Shown here: piece by piece, positions 37,955-47,296 of the stretch
Numbering within the stretch: the stretch's first letter is position 1
Layout: the number at the start of each line of letters is the position of its first letter
DNA from: VFZN01 sp963709325
Lineage (GTDB): Bacteria > Acidobacteriota > Vicinamibacteria > Vicinamibacterales > UBA2999
Assembly (NCBI GenBank): GCA_963709325.1
Contig: CAVPVV010000004.1
Span: forward strand, 186,001 to 250,000
Direction of reading: 5' to 3'
Length of the DNA stretch: 64,000 nt
Position numbers and translations under genes: made by a program
Notes under the pieces: model-generated
Database searches by the model: none
What the model was told of the DNA's origin: nothing
What the model saw: the letters and a program-made list of their open reading frames with translations, nothing else

Positions 37955-39364
37955 CTAGCCTCGAATTGTCTCTAGCGCCTCCTGCGTGTCCTCCACCAGT
38001 TGGTCGATCTGTTCCTGGTGCGTGCGGAAGCTGAGGACACAGACCCGACCAACGTAGCGTCCCCGCGCGACCGCGCCGGTGACCATCACCCGCCCTCGCG
38101 CCGTGGTCCGGGTCATCAGCTCGCGAGTGGCCGCATCCTCCTCGGCTTGTGACACGCCTGGCCACGTGACGTGGAACGGGAACAACGACAGCTCGGGAGG
38201 CGCATCCATCACCAGCCCGGGCAGCTTCGCCAATCGCTCGTAGGCGTCTACGGCCAGGGTTCGCTTCTCGGCAATTGCTTCGCGATACGCGGCGACGCCG
38301 AACATCTTCACCGTCAGCCAGACCCGCAGCCCCGGAAACCCGCGCGACAGGTCGGGGCCGTGCTGGCTCGGATCGTAGAAGTCGTCGGGGTGTGGCATTG
38401 CCGGCAAATAGTCTGCGGTCGCCTCGTGGGCGGCGCGCAGCGCCGACCCGTCGCGGACCAGGAGCGCGCCGGTGCCGTAGGGCAGGAACATGCCCTTGTG
38501 GGGATCGAGCGTCAACGAGTCGGCGCGCTCCATGCCGCGCAGCACTGCCCTGCCCTCGTCGCACAGGTTGAAGAACGCGCCATAGGCGCCGTCAACGTGG
38601 TGCCACAGGCCTTGTGCCGCGCACAGGTCGGCAATCGATCCGAGCGGATCGACGGCACCGGTGTTGGTCGTGCCGGCCGTGGAGACGACGGCGAAGGGCC
38701 GCAGACCGGCTCGGCGATCGCGCGCGATTGTGTCGATCAGCGGCTCGAGCGGCAGGCGATATTGCGCGTCGCAGGCGATTGCCCGCACACGGTCCGGCAT
38801 GATCCCGGCGATCTTCGCCGCCTTCAGCACGCAGTGGTGTGCTTGATCGGAGGTGTAGATCACGCCTCCGCGAATGTCCGCCCCGAGGTGCCGCTCGCGC
38901 GCGCAGAGAAGCGCGTTGAAGGTGGCCATCGATCCGCCGGCAGTGAAGAGCCCCCGAGTCGTGTCCGGGAATCCCATCCAGTCGCGCAGCCAGTCGAGCG
39001 CGTTCGCTTCGAGCTGGACGAGCGCGGGAGCCGCCTGCCAGACGCCGGTATAGCGGTTCGTGGTCCCGGCGATGAAGTCCGCGAGCGCCGCCGGGAATAC
39101 GCCGCCGCCCGGGATGAACGCCAGGTAGCCCGGTGACGGCGCGTTGAACGAGCGCGGCACGTACTCGTCGAACAGCGCGTCGAGCAGCGGCTCGAGCGGC
39201 GTCGGGCCATCGGGTGCCGGTTCACGGAGCGCCCGGCACAGTTCCTCCGCGCGCACATTGCCCATGACGGGCTGTTCGGGCAATGACGCGACGTGTGCGA
39301 TCGATCGGCGCACGACGAGGTCGGCGAGACGCTGCATTTCAACCGCGGTGTATTCGAGGTCCAT
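37955..39364 (-). CDS. Pyridoxal-phosphate-dependent amino acid decarboxylase (group II)
   Basis: A 469-residue fold-type I PLP enzyme like aromatic-L-amino-acid or glutamate decarboxylases. Conserved pieces are PSPGYLAFIPGGGVFPA, GLFTAGGSMATFNAL, VVSTAGTTNTGAVDPL and WHHVDGAYGAFF. SLTLDPHKGMFLPYGTG carries the Schiff-base lysine near residue 290. The substrate amino acid cannot be told. Sequence pattern and context do not point to tyrosine, tryptophan or histidine specifically. The ATG at 39364 directly follows a pyrimidine-rich heptamer array on the coding strand. Confidence 0.92.
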   Translation of the reverse strand: MDLEYTAVEMQRLADLVVRRSIAHVASLPEQPVMGNVRAEELCRALREPAPDGPTPLEPLLDALFDEYVPRSFNAPSPGYLAFIPGGGVFPAALADFIAGTTNRYTGVWQAAPALVQLEANALDWLRDWMGFPDTTRGLFTAGGSMATFNALLCARERHLGADIRGGVIYTSDQAHHCVLKAAKIAGIMPDRVRAIACDAQYRLPLEPLIDTIARDRRAGLRPFAVVSTAGTTNTGAVDPLGSIADLCAAQGLWHHVDGAYGAFFNLCDEGRAVLRGMERADSLTLDPHKGMFLPYGTGALLVRDGSALRAAHEATADYLPAMPHPDDFYDPSQHGPDLSRGFPGLRVWLTVKMFGVAAYREAIAEKRTLAVDAYERLAKLPGLVMDAPPELSLFPFHVTWPGVSQAEEDAATRELMTRTTARGRVMVTGAVARGRYVGRVCVLSFRTHQEQIDQLVEDTQEALETIRG

Positions 39365-39366
39365 GA

Positions 39367-39401
39367 GAGAAGTGAGAAGTTAGAAGTGAGATGTGAGAAT
39401 C
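39367..39401 (-). repeat. Heptamer tandem array, word GAGAAGT
   Basis: Five exact 7-bp units on the plus strand: GAGAAGT, GAGAAGT, TAGAAGT, GAGATGT, GAGAATC. It starts 2 nt upstream of the decarboxylase start codon and lies between two minus-strand genes, so it would form the 5' leader of the decarboxylase message. Confidence 0.88.
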
Positions 39402-39438
39402 AAGACGAAAGCTCCGACCGAGCCCCAGCTCCGAGCCC

Positions 39439-40306
39439 CTATTGCGGCCCTTCTACTGCGAGCAGCGAGAGGGCATCGACCCGCGCGCCGGCAACCCGTA
39501 CCGCCCAGTGCAGGTGCGCGCCGGTCACGCGTCCGGTCGCGCCGACCAGACCGAGCACGTCTCCACGACGTACCTCCTGCCCTTCCTTCACGTCGATGCG
39601 GGACATGTGCGCCATCTGCGAGAAGACGCCGGCACCGTGGTCGATCAGGTACGGAACCGCCGGCGAAGTAGAGCGGTCGTGCGACCAGCACCCGCCCGTC
39701 GTTCGGCGCGAGGATCGGCGTTCCGCCGGGGCTGAGGAAATCCGTCCCGCCGTGCGCGCTGCGCGGTTCGCCGTTGAATACGCTGCGGGTGCCAAAGGCA
39801 CTGTTGGCCTCTTGCGGAACCGGCCGCAGAAACGGATCGGACCAGAGGCGCCGCGCCACCCCGCTCGCGTAGGCATGGGCGACCAGTTTGGTTTCCTCCT
39901 CGATGCGAGCCATGGCCGACTTCGGCGGGTTGACGAAGTCGGGGTTGACCTTCAGCGTGCGGGTCGGAAACGTGCGAGGTTGCACGGCGAATGCCTTCGT
40001 GCCGTTCGCGTCTCCAGCCGACACCGCGACGGAATAGTCCCCGGTCTTGCGATCGAGATCGATGCCCGCGAGGGCTTCCCACCGTCCGGGTTGAACACCT
40101 ACGGCTGTCACCGGTGAATCGAAGACCCTGACGTCGAGGTGAGTGATTGACTCGGGAGCCTCAATCTCTACAAGCATCACCTCACCGGGCTGAAATGCCC
40201 GGGTGCGAAGCGCGATGACCAGGCCGTTGTCGTGCTGCCCTCTGAGCTCCGGCCCCGACAACGCAAGGGCTGCGCCCAACATGAGTCCCCACCCCGAACG
40301 TTTCAT
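39439..40306 (-). pseudogene. M23 family metallopeptidase (LytM-like), interrupted by one frameshift
   Basis: ATG 40306 begins a signal peptide (MKRSGWGLMLGAALALSG). A beta-sandwich region follows, then the peptidase domain with the first zinc motif in AHGGTDFLSPGGTPI. After RPLYFAGGSV the frame is lost. One extra base at 39648-39649 moves the rest (LIDHGAGVFSQMAHMSRIDV, VGATGRVTGAHLHWAV) into another frame ending at TAG 39439-39441. The restored protein has both HxxxD and HLH motifs and would cleave peptidoglycan cross-links. TACACT lies 8 nt before the start codon, so the transcript may be leaderless. Confidence 0.87.
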
Positions 40307-40582
40307 GCGCGACCAGTGTAGCGGGGCCGTCGGCCGGCCCGCCAGCGTCAACAGTTTCGTCGGCTGTAGTGGGCGCATGACCGAAGCCGTGTATAGAAAG
40401 GGTTCGCCGCCCCGTGTCATTCGGGAGCGTTTGTGAACGCGTGACACAAGCCCTGCAACGAGTAAACCGTCGTAACGTCGTGGCCTTACGCAACTTCCGC
40501 GTCTGGCCCGCATCTTGAAAAGGGTTCGAGCGTCAACCCATCGTCTTCCAGTTCTCCGGCTTTTCCCTAGCGAGGCAGCAGA

Positions 40583-42118
40583 ATGCAGTGGAACGCGCGT
40601 GCGGCGGCTTTGGCCGCCCTTGTCGGTATCGGTGTGATCGCAGCTCAGGTTGGGCACGCCCAGGAGGATCGCTTCGCGGCCTACTGGGGTTCGCTGTACA
40701 AGTCATCACAATCGTCTGCGCCGGGTCCGTCTATCCGCGCCCAATCATCGTCATCTCCATCGACCGTCGCGATCGACCCGATGCACCACTGGAATCAGGT
40801 CGCTGTCGACACGACCGGAGTCGATCACACCCCGTCCAATGAAGGTGATCCTCACGTCTTCGGCGAACAGCTTGGGCCCGGCCGCTCGGCTCGCGCCATG
40901 GCGCTCGTCCACATCGCCATCTTCGATGCGGCGAACTCCATCAGCCATCGCTATCAGAGCTTCACAGGCATTCCCGACGTCCACGAATCGGCGTCGATTG
41001 AAGCGGCCATTGCTCAGGCCGCTCACGACACCCTCGTCGAGCTCTTTCCTTCGCAACGCATCCACTGCGATCAGGTCCTCGAAGCCGACTTGAACGCGAT
41101 CCCCAACAGCGTTGAGAAGACGCACGGGATCAATACCGGCCGCAAGGCGGCGCGGACCGTTCTGACACTGGCCGCGCAGGACGGCTCGAATCGGCCCGAG
41201 CCGCGCGTCGGGATCGAATACATCCCGGGGACTCAGCCAGGCGAATGGCGACCCGATCCGGTTAGCAATCTCCCGCTCGCCCTCGGCGCGTATTGGGGGG
41301 AGGTACGGCCGATGGTTATCCAATCAGCCGCCGCTGTTCGCGTCCCGCCGCCGCCGGCCCTGAACTCAGCCGCCTACGCGCAGGCATACAACGAGGTCAA
41401 ACAGCTGGGCGGCGACGGAGTGACCACGCCAACCGTGCGCACCAACGATCAGACCCTGACCGGGATCTATTGGGCCTACGACGGCACGCCCAGCCTGTGC
41501 GCGCCGCCGCGTCTCTACAACCAGCTGGTGATGCGCCTCGCCGAGAAGGCGGGCGTCACCGATCAGACGGAACTCGCCCGCATCCTCGCCCTCGTGAACG
41601 TGGCAATGTCCGACGCCGGCGTCGCGGCGTGGGAGTCGAAGTACTACTGGAAGTTCTGGCGGCCGATCACCGGCATTCGGGAATCGGATCCCGGAACCGG
41701 TCCGAGCGGGCTCGGCGACGGGAACCCGTTGACCGTGGGCGATCCGACGTTCACGCCGCTGGGCGCACCAGCCAGCAACCTGGCCGGTCCCGACTTCACA
41801 CCGCCGTTCCCCTCGTATCCGTCGGGGCACGCAACCTTCGGCGGCGCGGTGTTCCAGATGTTGCGCAACCTCGCCGGCACCGACAACTACCCGTTCACGT
41901 TCGTGTCCGACGAGCTGAATGGCGAAACCGTCGACAGCCATGGTGTCGTGCGTCCCCTGCTGCCGCGCAGCTTCACGTCGTTCTCGCAGGCCGAAGAGGA
42001 GAACGGTCAGAGCCGGATCTACCTCGGCATCCACTGGAGCTTCGACAAGACAGCGGGTATCGAGCAGGGGCGGAAGATCGCCAACGAGATCTACAGCAAA
42101 GCGGCGCTCCCACGGTAG
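40583..42118 (+). CDS. Vanadium-dependent haloperoxidase / PAP2-like secreted protein
   Basis: A 511-residue protein with signal peptide MQWNARAAALAALVGIGVIA. The vanadate/phosphate site of the PAP2 superfamily is complete: KFWRPITGIR near residue 357, PSYPSGHATFGGA near residue 411, and SRIYLGIHWSFD near residue 478. These correspond to K-RP, PSGH and SR-H. Such proteins are annotated as vanadium haloperoxidases or phosphatases. Catalysis of halide oxidation is not proven by sequence. GAGGCAGCAGA precedes the ATG. A disrupted paralogue lies 268 bp downstream. Confidence 0.9.
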   Translation: MQWNARAAALAALVGIGVIAAQVGHAQEDRFAAYWGSLYKSSQSSAPGPSIRAQSSSSPSTVAIDPMHHWNQVAVDTTGVDHTPSNEGDPHVFGEQLGPGRSARAMALVHIAIFDAANSISHRYQSFTGIPDVHESASIEAAIAQAAHDTLVELFPSQRIHCDQVLEADLNAIPNSVEKTHGINTGRKAARTVLTLAAQDGSNRPEPRVGIEYIPGTQPGEWRPDPVSNLPLALGAYWGEVRPMVIQSAAAVRVPPPPALNSAAYAQAYNEVKQLGGDGVTTPTVRTNDQTLTGIYWAYDGTPSLCAPPRLYNQLVMRLAEKAGVTDQTELARILALVNVAMSDAGVAAWESKYYWKFWRPITGIRESDPGTGPSGLGDGNPLTVGDPTFTPLGAPASNLAGPDFTPPFPSYPSGHATFGGAVFQMLRNLAGTDNYPFTFVSDELNGETVDSHGVVRPLLPRSFTSFSQAEEENGQSRIYLGIHWSFDKTAGIEQGRKIANEIYSKAALPR

Positions 42119-42124
42119 TACTGC

Positions 42125-42153
42125 GGTGTGGCGTCGCCCTTTGACGCCACACC
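42125..42153. terminator. Perfect 11-bp hairpin after the first haloperoxidase gene
   Basis: GGTGTGGCGTC (42125-42135) and GACGCCACACC (42143-42153) form 11 perfect pairs around a 7-nt loop, GCCCTTT. There is no strong T-run afterwards. A shorter version of the same hairpin follows the paralogue at 43900-43919. Confidence 0.65.
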
Positions 42154-42162
42154 TTCGGGTTC

Positions 42163-42183
42163 GGCGGCCGCACAGCGGCCGCC
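42163..42183. terminator. Second hairpin, 9 bp, GGCGGCCGC
   Basis: GGCGGCCGC (42163-42171) and GCGGCCGCC (42175-42183) pair perfectly around ACA, 9 bp after the first hairpin. The paired arrangement is repeated after the second haloperoxidase gene. Confidence 0.55.
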
Positions 42184-42386
42184 TGACACCGCGAAGCGTG
42201 GGCTGGAGGTGTATACGAACCGTTCAGTCGGCGTGCACTTCGCTCCCCGAATCCGAGCATTTCTGACACCCTCGCGGCCAGTTAGCTCCAGTTTTTCCGG
42301 CGTTATCAGGGATTACAGTTTTGGCCCCAATCGTGCTGTCAGTCGGTCGCCCCCAGCACGTCCGTTCCGTCCCTGGAGAAAACTAA

Positions 42387-43889
42387 ATGCTCAGTAGGAA
42401 GTCCCTGGCGGCTTATGCCGTCCTGCTCGCAGTTTGCGTCGCCGGCGTCCAGGCCGGCCAGGATCCGTTTTCAGCGTTCTGGGGTTCCAAATACCAACCG
42501 GCCCCGCCTGCTCCTCGCTCAGAAGCCATTCGTGCGCAGTCCGCCGCCAGCGACAGCGCCAGCGGCGACCCGATGCACCACTGGAATCGAGTGGCCGTCG
42601 ACAGCGCTGGCCTCGATCACACTCCGGCGGCCGCCGGCGAGTCTCGTGTCTTCGGCGAGCAGCTCGGACCGGGCCGATCGAGCCGCGCCATGGCCATCGT
42701 CCACATCGCGATGTTCGACGCCGTGAACTCCATCGCGCATCGATATACGTCGTTCACCGGCATCAACGACGTTCGCGAGACCGCCTCGATGCCAGCGGCG
42801 CTCGCCCAGGCGGCGCACGACACGCTCGTCGAGCTCTACCCCTCGCAACGGAAGCACTGCGACGAACTGCTCGAGGAGGCGCTTTCGGCGATTCCGAGCG
42901 GCGCCGACAAGGCTCAAGGCATCCTCACCGGCAAGCGCGCCGCCAGGGAAATTCTGCGGCTGACCGCCAACGACGGTTCACGGCACGCCGAGCCGGTCGT
43001 CGGCGTTGACTATATTCCTGGCAGCCAGCCTGGCGAATGGCAGCCCGACCCAATCAGCGGAGTCCGCGTCGCGCTCGGCGCGCATTGGGGATCGGTGCGG
43101 CCGCTCATCATCGAGTCGGCCGTCGCGCATCGCGCGCCGCCGCCGCCCGATCTCGCCTCTGCCGAGTACGCCGCCGCGTTCAACGAGGTGAAGCGGCTTG
43201 GTGGCGATGTCACCCGCACGGCTACCCAGCGCAGCTACGACCAGACGATGACCGGACTCTACTGGGCGTACGATGGCACGCCCAGCCTCTGCGCTCCGCC
43301 GCGGCTCTACAACCAGATGGTGATGTACCTCGCCGAGCAAGATGGGGGTCACCGACGCTGTCGAGGTCGCGCGACTGCTCGCACTGGTCAACGTGGCGAT
43401 GTCCGACGCCGGCGTCGCCGCGTGGGAGTCGAAGTTCTACTGGAAGTTCTGGCGGCCGATTACCGGGATTCGCCAGGCCGACACCGATGGCAATGCGCAG
43501 ACCGTTGCCGATCCCGAACTTCTCGCCGCTCGGCGCGCCGGCGACCAATCTCCAGGGCCCGAACTTCACGCCGCCATTCCCCGCGTACCCCTCGGGGCAC
43601 GCGACGTTCGGCGGCGCCGTTTTCCAGATGCTGCGCGACTACTTCAGGACCGACAGCATCCCTTTCACGTTCGTGTCCGACGAACTGAACGGCAGCACGC
43701 TGGACAACGCCGGTGCTGCCGCGTCCGCTGCTACCGCGTACGTTCGCAATGCTCTCTCAAGCCGAGGAGGAGAACGCGCAGAGCCGTATCTATCTCGGGA
43801 TCCACTGGGAGTTCGACAAGACCGCGGGGATTGCGCAAGGGCGCAGCATCGCCGACGAGGTCTTCAGCAAGGCCGCGCGCCCTCGCTAG
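42387..43889 (+). pseudogene. Second vanadium-haloperoxidase-like gene, broken by three single-base insertions
   Basis: A paralogue of the preceding gene, about 500 residues if restored. The signal peptide and first ~318 residues are in one frame (MLSRKSLAAYAVLLAVCVAG, to MYLAEQ). The frame then changes near 43340-43347 (MGVTDAVEVARLLALVN), 43514-43517 (NFSPLGAPATNL) and 43711-43720 (RPLLPRTFAMLSQAEEENAQ). Each break needs removal of one base, and the three together restore the original frame up to TAG 43887-43889. All active-site motifs survive (KFWRPITGIR, AYPSGHATFGGA, SRIYLGIHWEFD). This is either a young pseudogene or an error-prone stretch of sequence. Confidence 0.85.
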
Positions 43890-43899
43890 GCCTCCGGTG

Positions 43900-43949
43900 T
43901 GGCGTCGTCGCAGACGCCATCTTCGGTAGGCGGCCGCTCGGCGGCCTAC
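43900..43949. terminator. Paired hairpins after the second haloperoxidase gene
   Basis: TGGCGTC/GACGCCA (43900-43906 with 43913-43919) is followed by GTAGGC/GCCTAC (43926-43931 with 43944-43949) around an inner GGCCGC-rich loop. The layout copies the two hairpins after the first paralogue, so the duplication included the 3' region. Confidence 0.55.
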
Positions 43950-44033
43950 TGCAAGGCCTACGCGCACGCGCGCGCCTGCATGCTACAGTTGCCCCGCCGC
44001 CACCTCGTCAGGAGGTGCGGCAGAGGCGTATCC

Positions 44034-44879
44034 ATGTCCCAGACACCGGCGGACCGTGAACCTCCGTGGAAGGCTCGCACCGTTCATCGCATTCCCATGC
44101 CGGTGCTCGGCGTCGCGCTCGCCGGCGTGCTGGCCGTCGCGCTGCACGCTCAGGAATTCGATCAGGCCAAGCCGCTTTCATCGGCAGACGACTCCGATCT
44201 GACAATCGGCAAGCGAAGCTACGTCGCGCAGTGCGCGCTGTGCCACGGCATGGACGGCAGCGGCGGATACGGGCCGTCGCTCCTCGTTCCCGTGCTACGG
44301 CGCGCCGCCGACGACAAGGGCCTGATTCGTCTCGTCGAGCAGGGCATCCCGAACCTGATGCCCGGTTACGGCCGCGCCAACGGGCCGAAGCGCAGCTGGC
44401 AGCTTGCCGCGTACGTGCGCACGCTCAATGCCGGCACCAGCGCCGACGCGTCCCTGGCCGGCGATGCCGGCCGCGGCAAAGTGATCTACCAGGAACGCGG
44501 CTGCGGCTCATGCCACGTCCTCGATGGCGCGGGCCGCGCGTTCGGGCCGGATCTCTCCGAGATTGGCGCCCAACGCGGCTCCGCGTACATCAGGCAGGCG
44601 ATCCTCGAGCCCAGCGCGCGTGTTCCCGAAGGCCACGTCGTCGTGACCGCAAAGCCGAAAGATGCCCGCTCCGTTCGCGGGGTGCGGGTCAGCGAAGACG
44701 TGTTCTGGGTCTACGTCCGAGAACCCGGGGGCCGGATATATCGCTATTGGAAGCCGGACCTCGAAGCGCTCGAGCGCGAGGCTGGGGCCAGCCTCATGCC
44801 AGCCTACGGCCCCGAGCGCCGCGCGACCGAGATCGACGATCTGGTGGCCTACCTGGCCAGCCTGCGAGGGCCGCAATGA
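44034..44879 (+). CDS. Diheme c-type cytochrome
   Basis: A 281-residue secreted protein. After a charged N-terminus a signal anchor (MPVLGVALAGVLAVALHAQ) precedes two cytochrome c domains. The heme sites are CALCH near residue 65 and CGSCH near residue 156. Candidate methionine ligands lie in GIPNLMPGYG and ASLMPAYGPE. It overlaps the PQQ dehydrogenase by ATGA and is therefore its likely electron acceptor. AGGAGG is 20 nt upstream and GCAGAGG is nearer. TACAGT 50 nt upstream is a possible -10. Confidence 0.92.
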   Translation: MSQTPADREPPWKARTVHRIPMPVLGVALAGVLAVALHAQEFDQAKPLSSADDSDLTIGKRSYVAQCALCHGMDGSGGYGPSLLVPVLRRAADDKGLIRLVEQGIPNLMPGYGRANGPKRSWQLAAYVRTLNAGTSADASLAGDAGRGKVIYQERGCGSCHVLDGAGRAFGPDLSEIGAQRGSAYIRQAILEPSARVPEGHVVVTAKPKDARSVRGVRVSEDVFWVYVREPGGRIYRYWKPDLEALEREAGASLMPAYGPERRATEIDDLVAYLASLRGPQ

Positions 44880-46492
44880 AAGAACTGATGGTGGTGACCG
44901 CTGGCGTGCTCGCGCTTGGGACCGTGATGGCCGGCCAGGTTCCCTACTCGCGCATCGTCAACGCCGCGAAGGAACCTGGTAGCTGGATCACCTACAACGG
45001 CGGCTACAACGGGCAGCGCCACTCGACGCTGTCGCAGATCAACACCACGAATGTCGGGCAACTGCAGCCGGCGTGGGTCTACCAGGTTCGCGGCGACGGC
45101 GAAGTCGAGACCTCGCCCATCGTCGCCGACGGCAGGATGATCATCACCGAGCCGCCGACGACGGTGACGGCGCTCGATCCGCGGAACGGCCGCACCATCT
45201 GGAGCTACGTGCGCCCGATGCCCTCGGACTTGCGCCTGATCGGCTTCCCCGCCACGAACCGCGGAGTCGCCATCCTCGACGACATGGTCTACGTCGGCTC
45301 GCTGGACGGTTACCTGATCGCGCTCGATGCCGAAACCGGCGCGAAGCGCTGGGAAACGAAGATCGCGGAGAACGGGCTCGGCCACTCCGTGACGATGGCG
45401 CCCCTGGCACTCGACGGGAAGATCATCGTCGGCATCAGCGGCGGCGAGGCCGGCATTCGCGGCTTCGTGGACGCGTACAACGCGAAGACCGGCGCGCGGG
45501 TCTGGCGCACGTACACGATTCCAGCGGCGGGCGAACCAGGCATCGATACTTGGGCCGGCGAGAGTTGGAAGAACGGCGCCGGCGCTACCTGGCTCACCGG
45601 CTCGTACGATCCACAGTTGAAGCTGCTCTATTGGGGCACCGGCAACCCCGGTCCTGACTGGAACGGCGACATCCGCAAAGGCGACAACCTCTACACCTCG
45701 TCGGTGCTGGCGCTGGATCCCGACACCGGCAAGATGAAATGGCACTTCCAGTACACCCCTCACGACACGCACGACTGGGACGCCAACCAGATCCAGGTGC
45801 TTGCCGATCTCGAGATCGGCGGCCGGACCCGAAAGACGCTCATCACCGCGAACCGCAACGCGTTCTATTACGTGCTCGATCGCGTCACCGGTGAGTTCCT
45901 CCACGCCGCGGCCTATGCGAAGCAGACCTGGACAACGGGAATCGACGCAAAGGGCCGCCCTGAAGCCGTCGCCGGCAAGGAGCCGACCGAAGAAGGCAAC
46001 CTGGTGTATCCGAGTCTGCAAGGCTCGACGAATTGGCCGAGCCCGTCGTTCAGCCCGCAGACCGGTCTCTTCTACGTGCCAGTCCGCGAAATGGGTTCGT
46101 ACTACTACAAGACCGATGTCGAGTACGAAGCCGGTCTGCCATTCACCGGCGGCGGCGAACGTCGCCTCGCGGATGAGGCGTGGGGCGCCGTGCGCGCGCT
46201 CGACGCGAAGACCGGTGCAAAGGCGTGGGACTTCAAGCTGCCCTCACCATCGTGGTCCGGAATCCTCTCGACCGGTGGTGGCCTGGTGTTCAGCGGATCC
46301 AACGAGGGAAACTTCTACGCGCTCGACGCGAAGACCGGCGCGGCATTGTGGCAGTTCCAGACCGGCGGCGGCGTACACTCGAACCCCGCCACGTTCCTCG
46401 TAGAGGGGCGCCAGTTCGTGTCCGTCGGCTCTGGACACGCGCTGTTCGCGTTCGCCATACCGCAAGGCTCCACGACGACCGCCGGCCGCTGA
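44876..46492 (+). CDS. PQQ-dependent dehydrogenase (methanol/alcohol dehydrogenase family)
   Basis: A 538-residue periplasmic beta-propeller enzyme with signal peptide MKELMVVTAGVLALGTVMAG. PQQ-propeller repeats are visible: WAYQV-type docking W, DAETGAKRWETKIAE, NAKTGARVWRTYTIP, DPDTGKMKWHFQYTP, DAKTGAALWQFQTGG. The active-site region is GNPGPDWNGD and TPHDTHDWDANQ. It would oxidise alcohols or aldehydes and pass electrons to the coupled diheme cytochrome. Whether it uses calcium or a lanthanide cannot be read safely here. It lacks an intrinsic heme domain, in keeping with the separate cytochrome gene. Confidence 0.92.
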   Translation: MKELMVVTAGVLALGTVMAGQVPYSRIVNAAKEPGSWITYNGGYNGQRHSTLSQINTTNVGQLQPAWVYQVRGDGEVETSPIVADGRMIITEPPTTVTALDPRNGRTIWSYVRPMPSDLRLIGFPATNRGVAILDDMVYVGSLDGYLIALDAETGAKRWETKIAENGLGHSVTMAPLALDGKIIVGISGGEAGIRGFVDAYNAKTGARVWRTYTIPAAGEPGIDTWAGESWKNGAGATWLTGSYDPQLKLLYWGTGNPGPDWNGDIRKGDNLYTSSVLALDPDTGKMKWHFQYTPHDTHDWDANQIQVLADLEIGGRTRKTLITANRNAFYYVLDRVTGEFLHAAAYAKQTWTTGIDAKGRPEAVAGKEPTEEGNLVYPSLQGSTNWPSPSFSPQTGLFYVPVREMGSYYYKTDVEYEAGLPFTGGGERRLADEAWGAVRALDAKTGAKAWDFKLPSPSWSGILSTGGGLVFSGSNEGNFYALDAKTGAALWQFQTGGGVHSNPATFLVEGRQFVSVGSGHALFAFAIPQGSTTTAGR

Positions 46493-46533
46493 GAGCCGAC
46501 CTCCCGGGCGGAGGCAGCATCAAGCGCGGACGC

Positions 46534-46830
46534 TCACGGCCCGCTGACCGGAGCCGCCGGCGATGCGACAGGGTCGGGCGTCTCGATGTGAATGTGCCCG
46601 AAGTGTCCGGGGACCTTCCACAGCACGCGATAGCCAAGCCGGCGCATCGCGTCGGCCAGCGCGTCGGGGGCGGAGCTGATCAGGTCGATCGCCTGACCCG
46701 CGTAGTGCATCGAGCGCCGGGCGTGCACGTGATCGTTGCCCGACACCAGCCGCACTTCGTTGCCGCTCCGCCGCGCCCAGATGTCCGCAAGGTCGAACAT
46801 CCGGAGCGCCGCCCGCGAGGTCAATTTCAC
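46534..46830 (-). CDS. Small M15-type peptidase (endolysin-like D-Ala-D-Ala peptidase)
   Basis: A 98-residue protein read from GTG 46830. The zinc ligands of the M15/Hedgehog fold are present: SMHYAGQAIDLI (HxxxxxxD) and GHFGHIHIE (HxH). This size is typical of phage endolysins or stripped carboxypeptidases. The start is uncertain. GGGAG is only 3-4 nt from the GTG, and a TTG follows 6 nt later. It starts 21 nt after the small membrane gene on the same strand. Together they look like a holin-endolysin pair. Confidence 0.7.
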   Translation of the reverse strand: MKLTSRAALRMFDLADIWARRSGNEVRLVSGNDHVHARRSMHYAGQAIDLISSAPDALADAMRRLGYRVLWKVPGHFGHIHIETPDPVASPAAPVSGP

Positions 46831-46850
46831 GCGCTCCCGCAGGCCGCGGA

Positions 46851-47075
46851 TTACTGCGGAGCGTTCAGAGGGGGGAGCGTATACCCCTGCGAGGCCAGCA
46901 GCTGGCGAACGCCCTCGAGCGCCTTGCCCTGCTCTTCCACGGCACTGGCCAGCCGTTGATTTGCGCCGAGCAGCGCGGCTGTCGTTTCGCGATGCTCGTT
47001 CACCAGGAACGTCACGACCCCTGCGGCCAGCAGCCAGGGCAGAATTGTGTTCTTGAACTCGGTCCAATACGTCAT
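46851..47075 (-). CDS. Small single-span membrane protein (holin-like)
   Basis: A 74-residue protein with GGAGG 5 nt before the ATG. One membrane helix (TILPWLLAAGVVTFLVNEH) is followed by a helical, coiled-coil-like tail (LLGANQRLASAVEEQGKALE). It ends with a proline-rich tip. The order small membrane protein then M15 peptidase suggests a lysis cassette. No other phage genes are near, so it may be domesticated. Confidence 0.65.
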   Translation of the reverse strand: MTYWTEFKNTILPWLLAAGVVTFLVNEHRETTAALLGANQRLASAVEEQGKALEGVRQLLASQGYTLPPLNAPQ

Positions 47076-47296
47076 GGACGCCTCCGTCAGGCAAATACCC
47101 TACCTGCGCGCAAGGATTGGCGCGACGACTCAGAGCCGCGGGGGCTCAGGAGGAGGTCGGCGGCCAGTATACATGAGTCATCGGGACCGCAATCGAACGG
47201 CCGAGGCGAGTTTCTAGCTCGCGGATGAGCCGCCTTGAGCATCGCCGACGTTACGATATGGAGCCCCCGGCGCGCACAGCCTCAGCGGGAGTTTCG

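Noticed and set aside
46851..47094. Long form of the M15 peptidase starting at 47094
   Set aside because: The extension is a shifted reading of the small membrane protein, which has its own good ribosome site.
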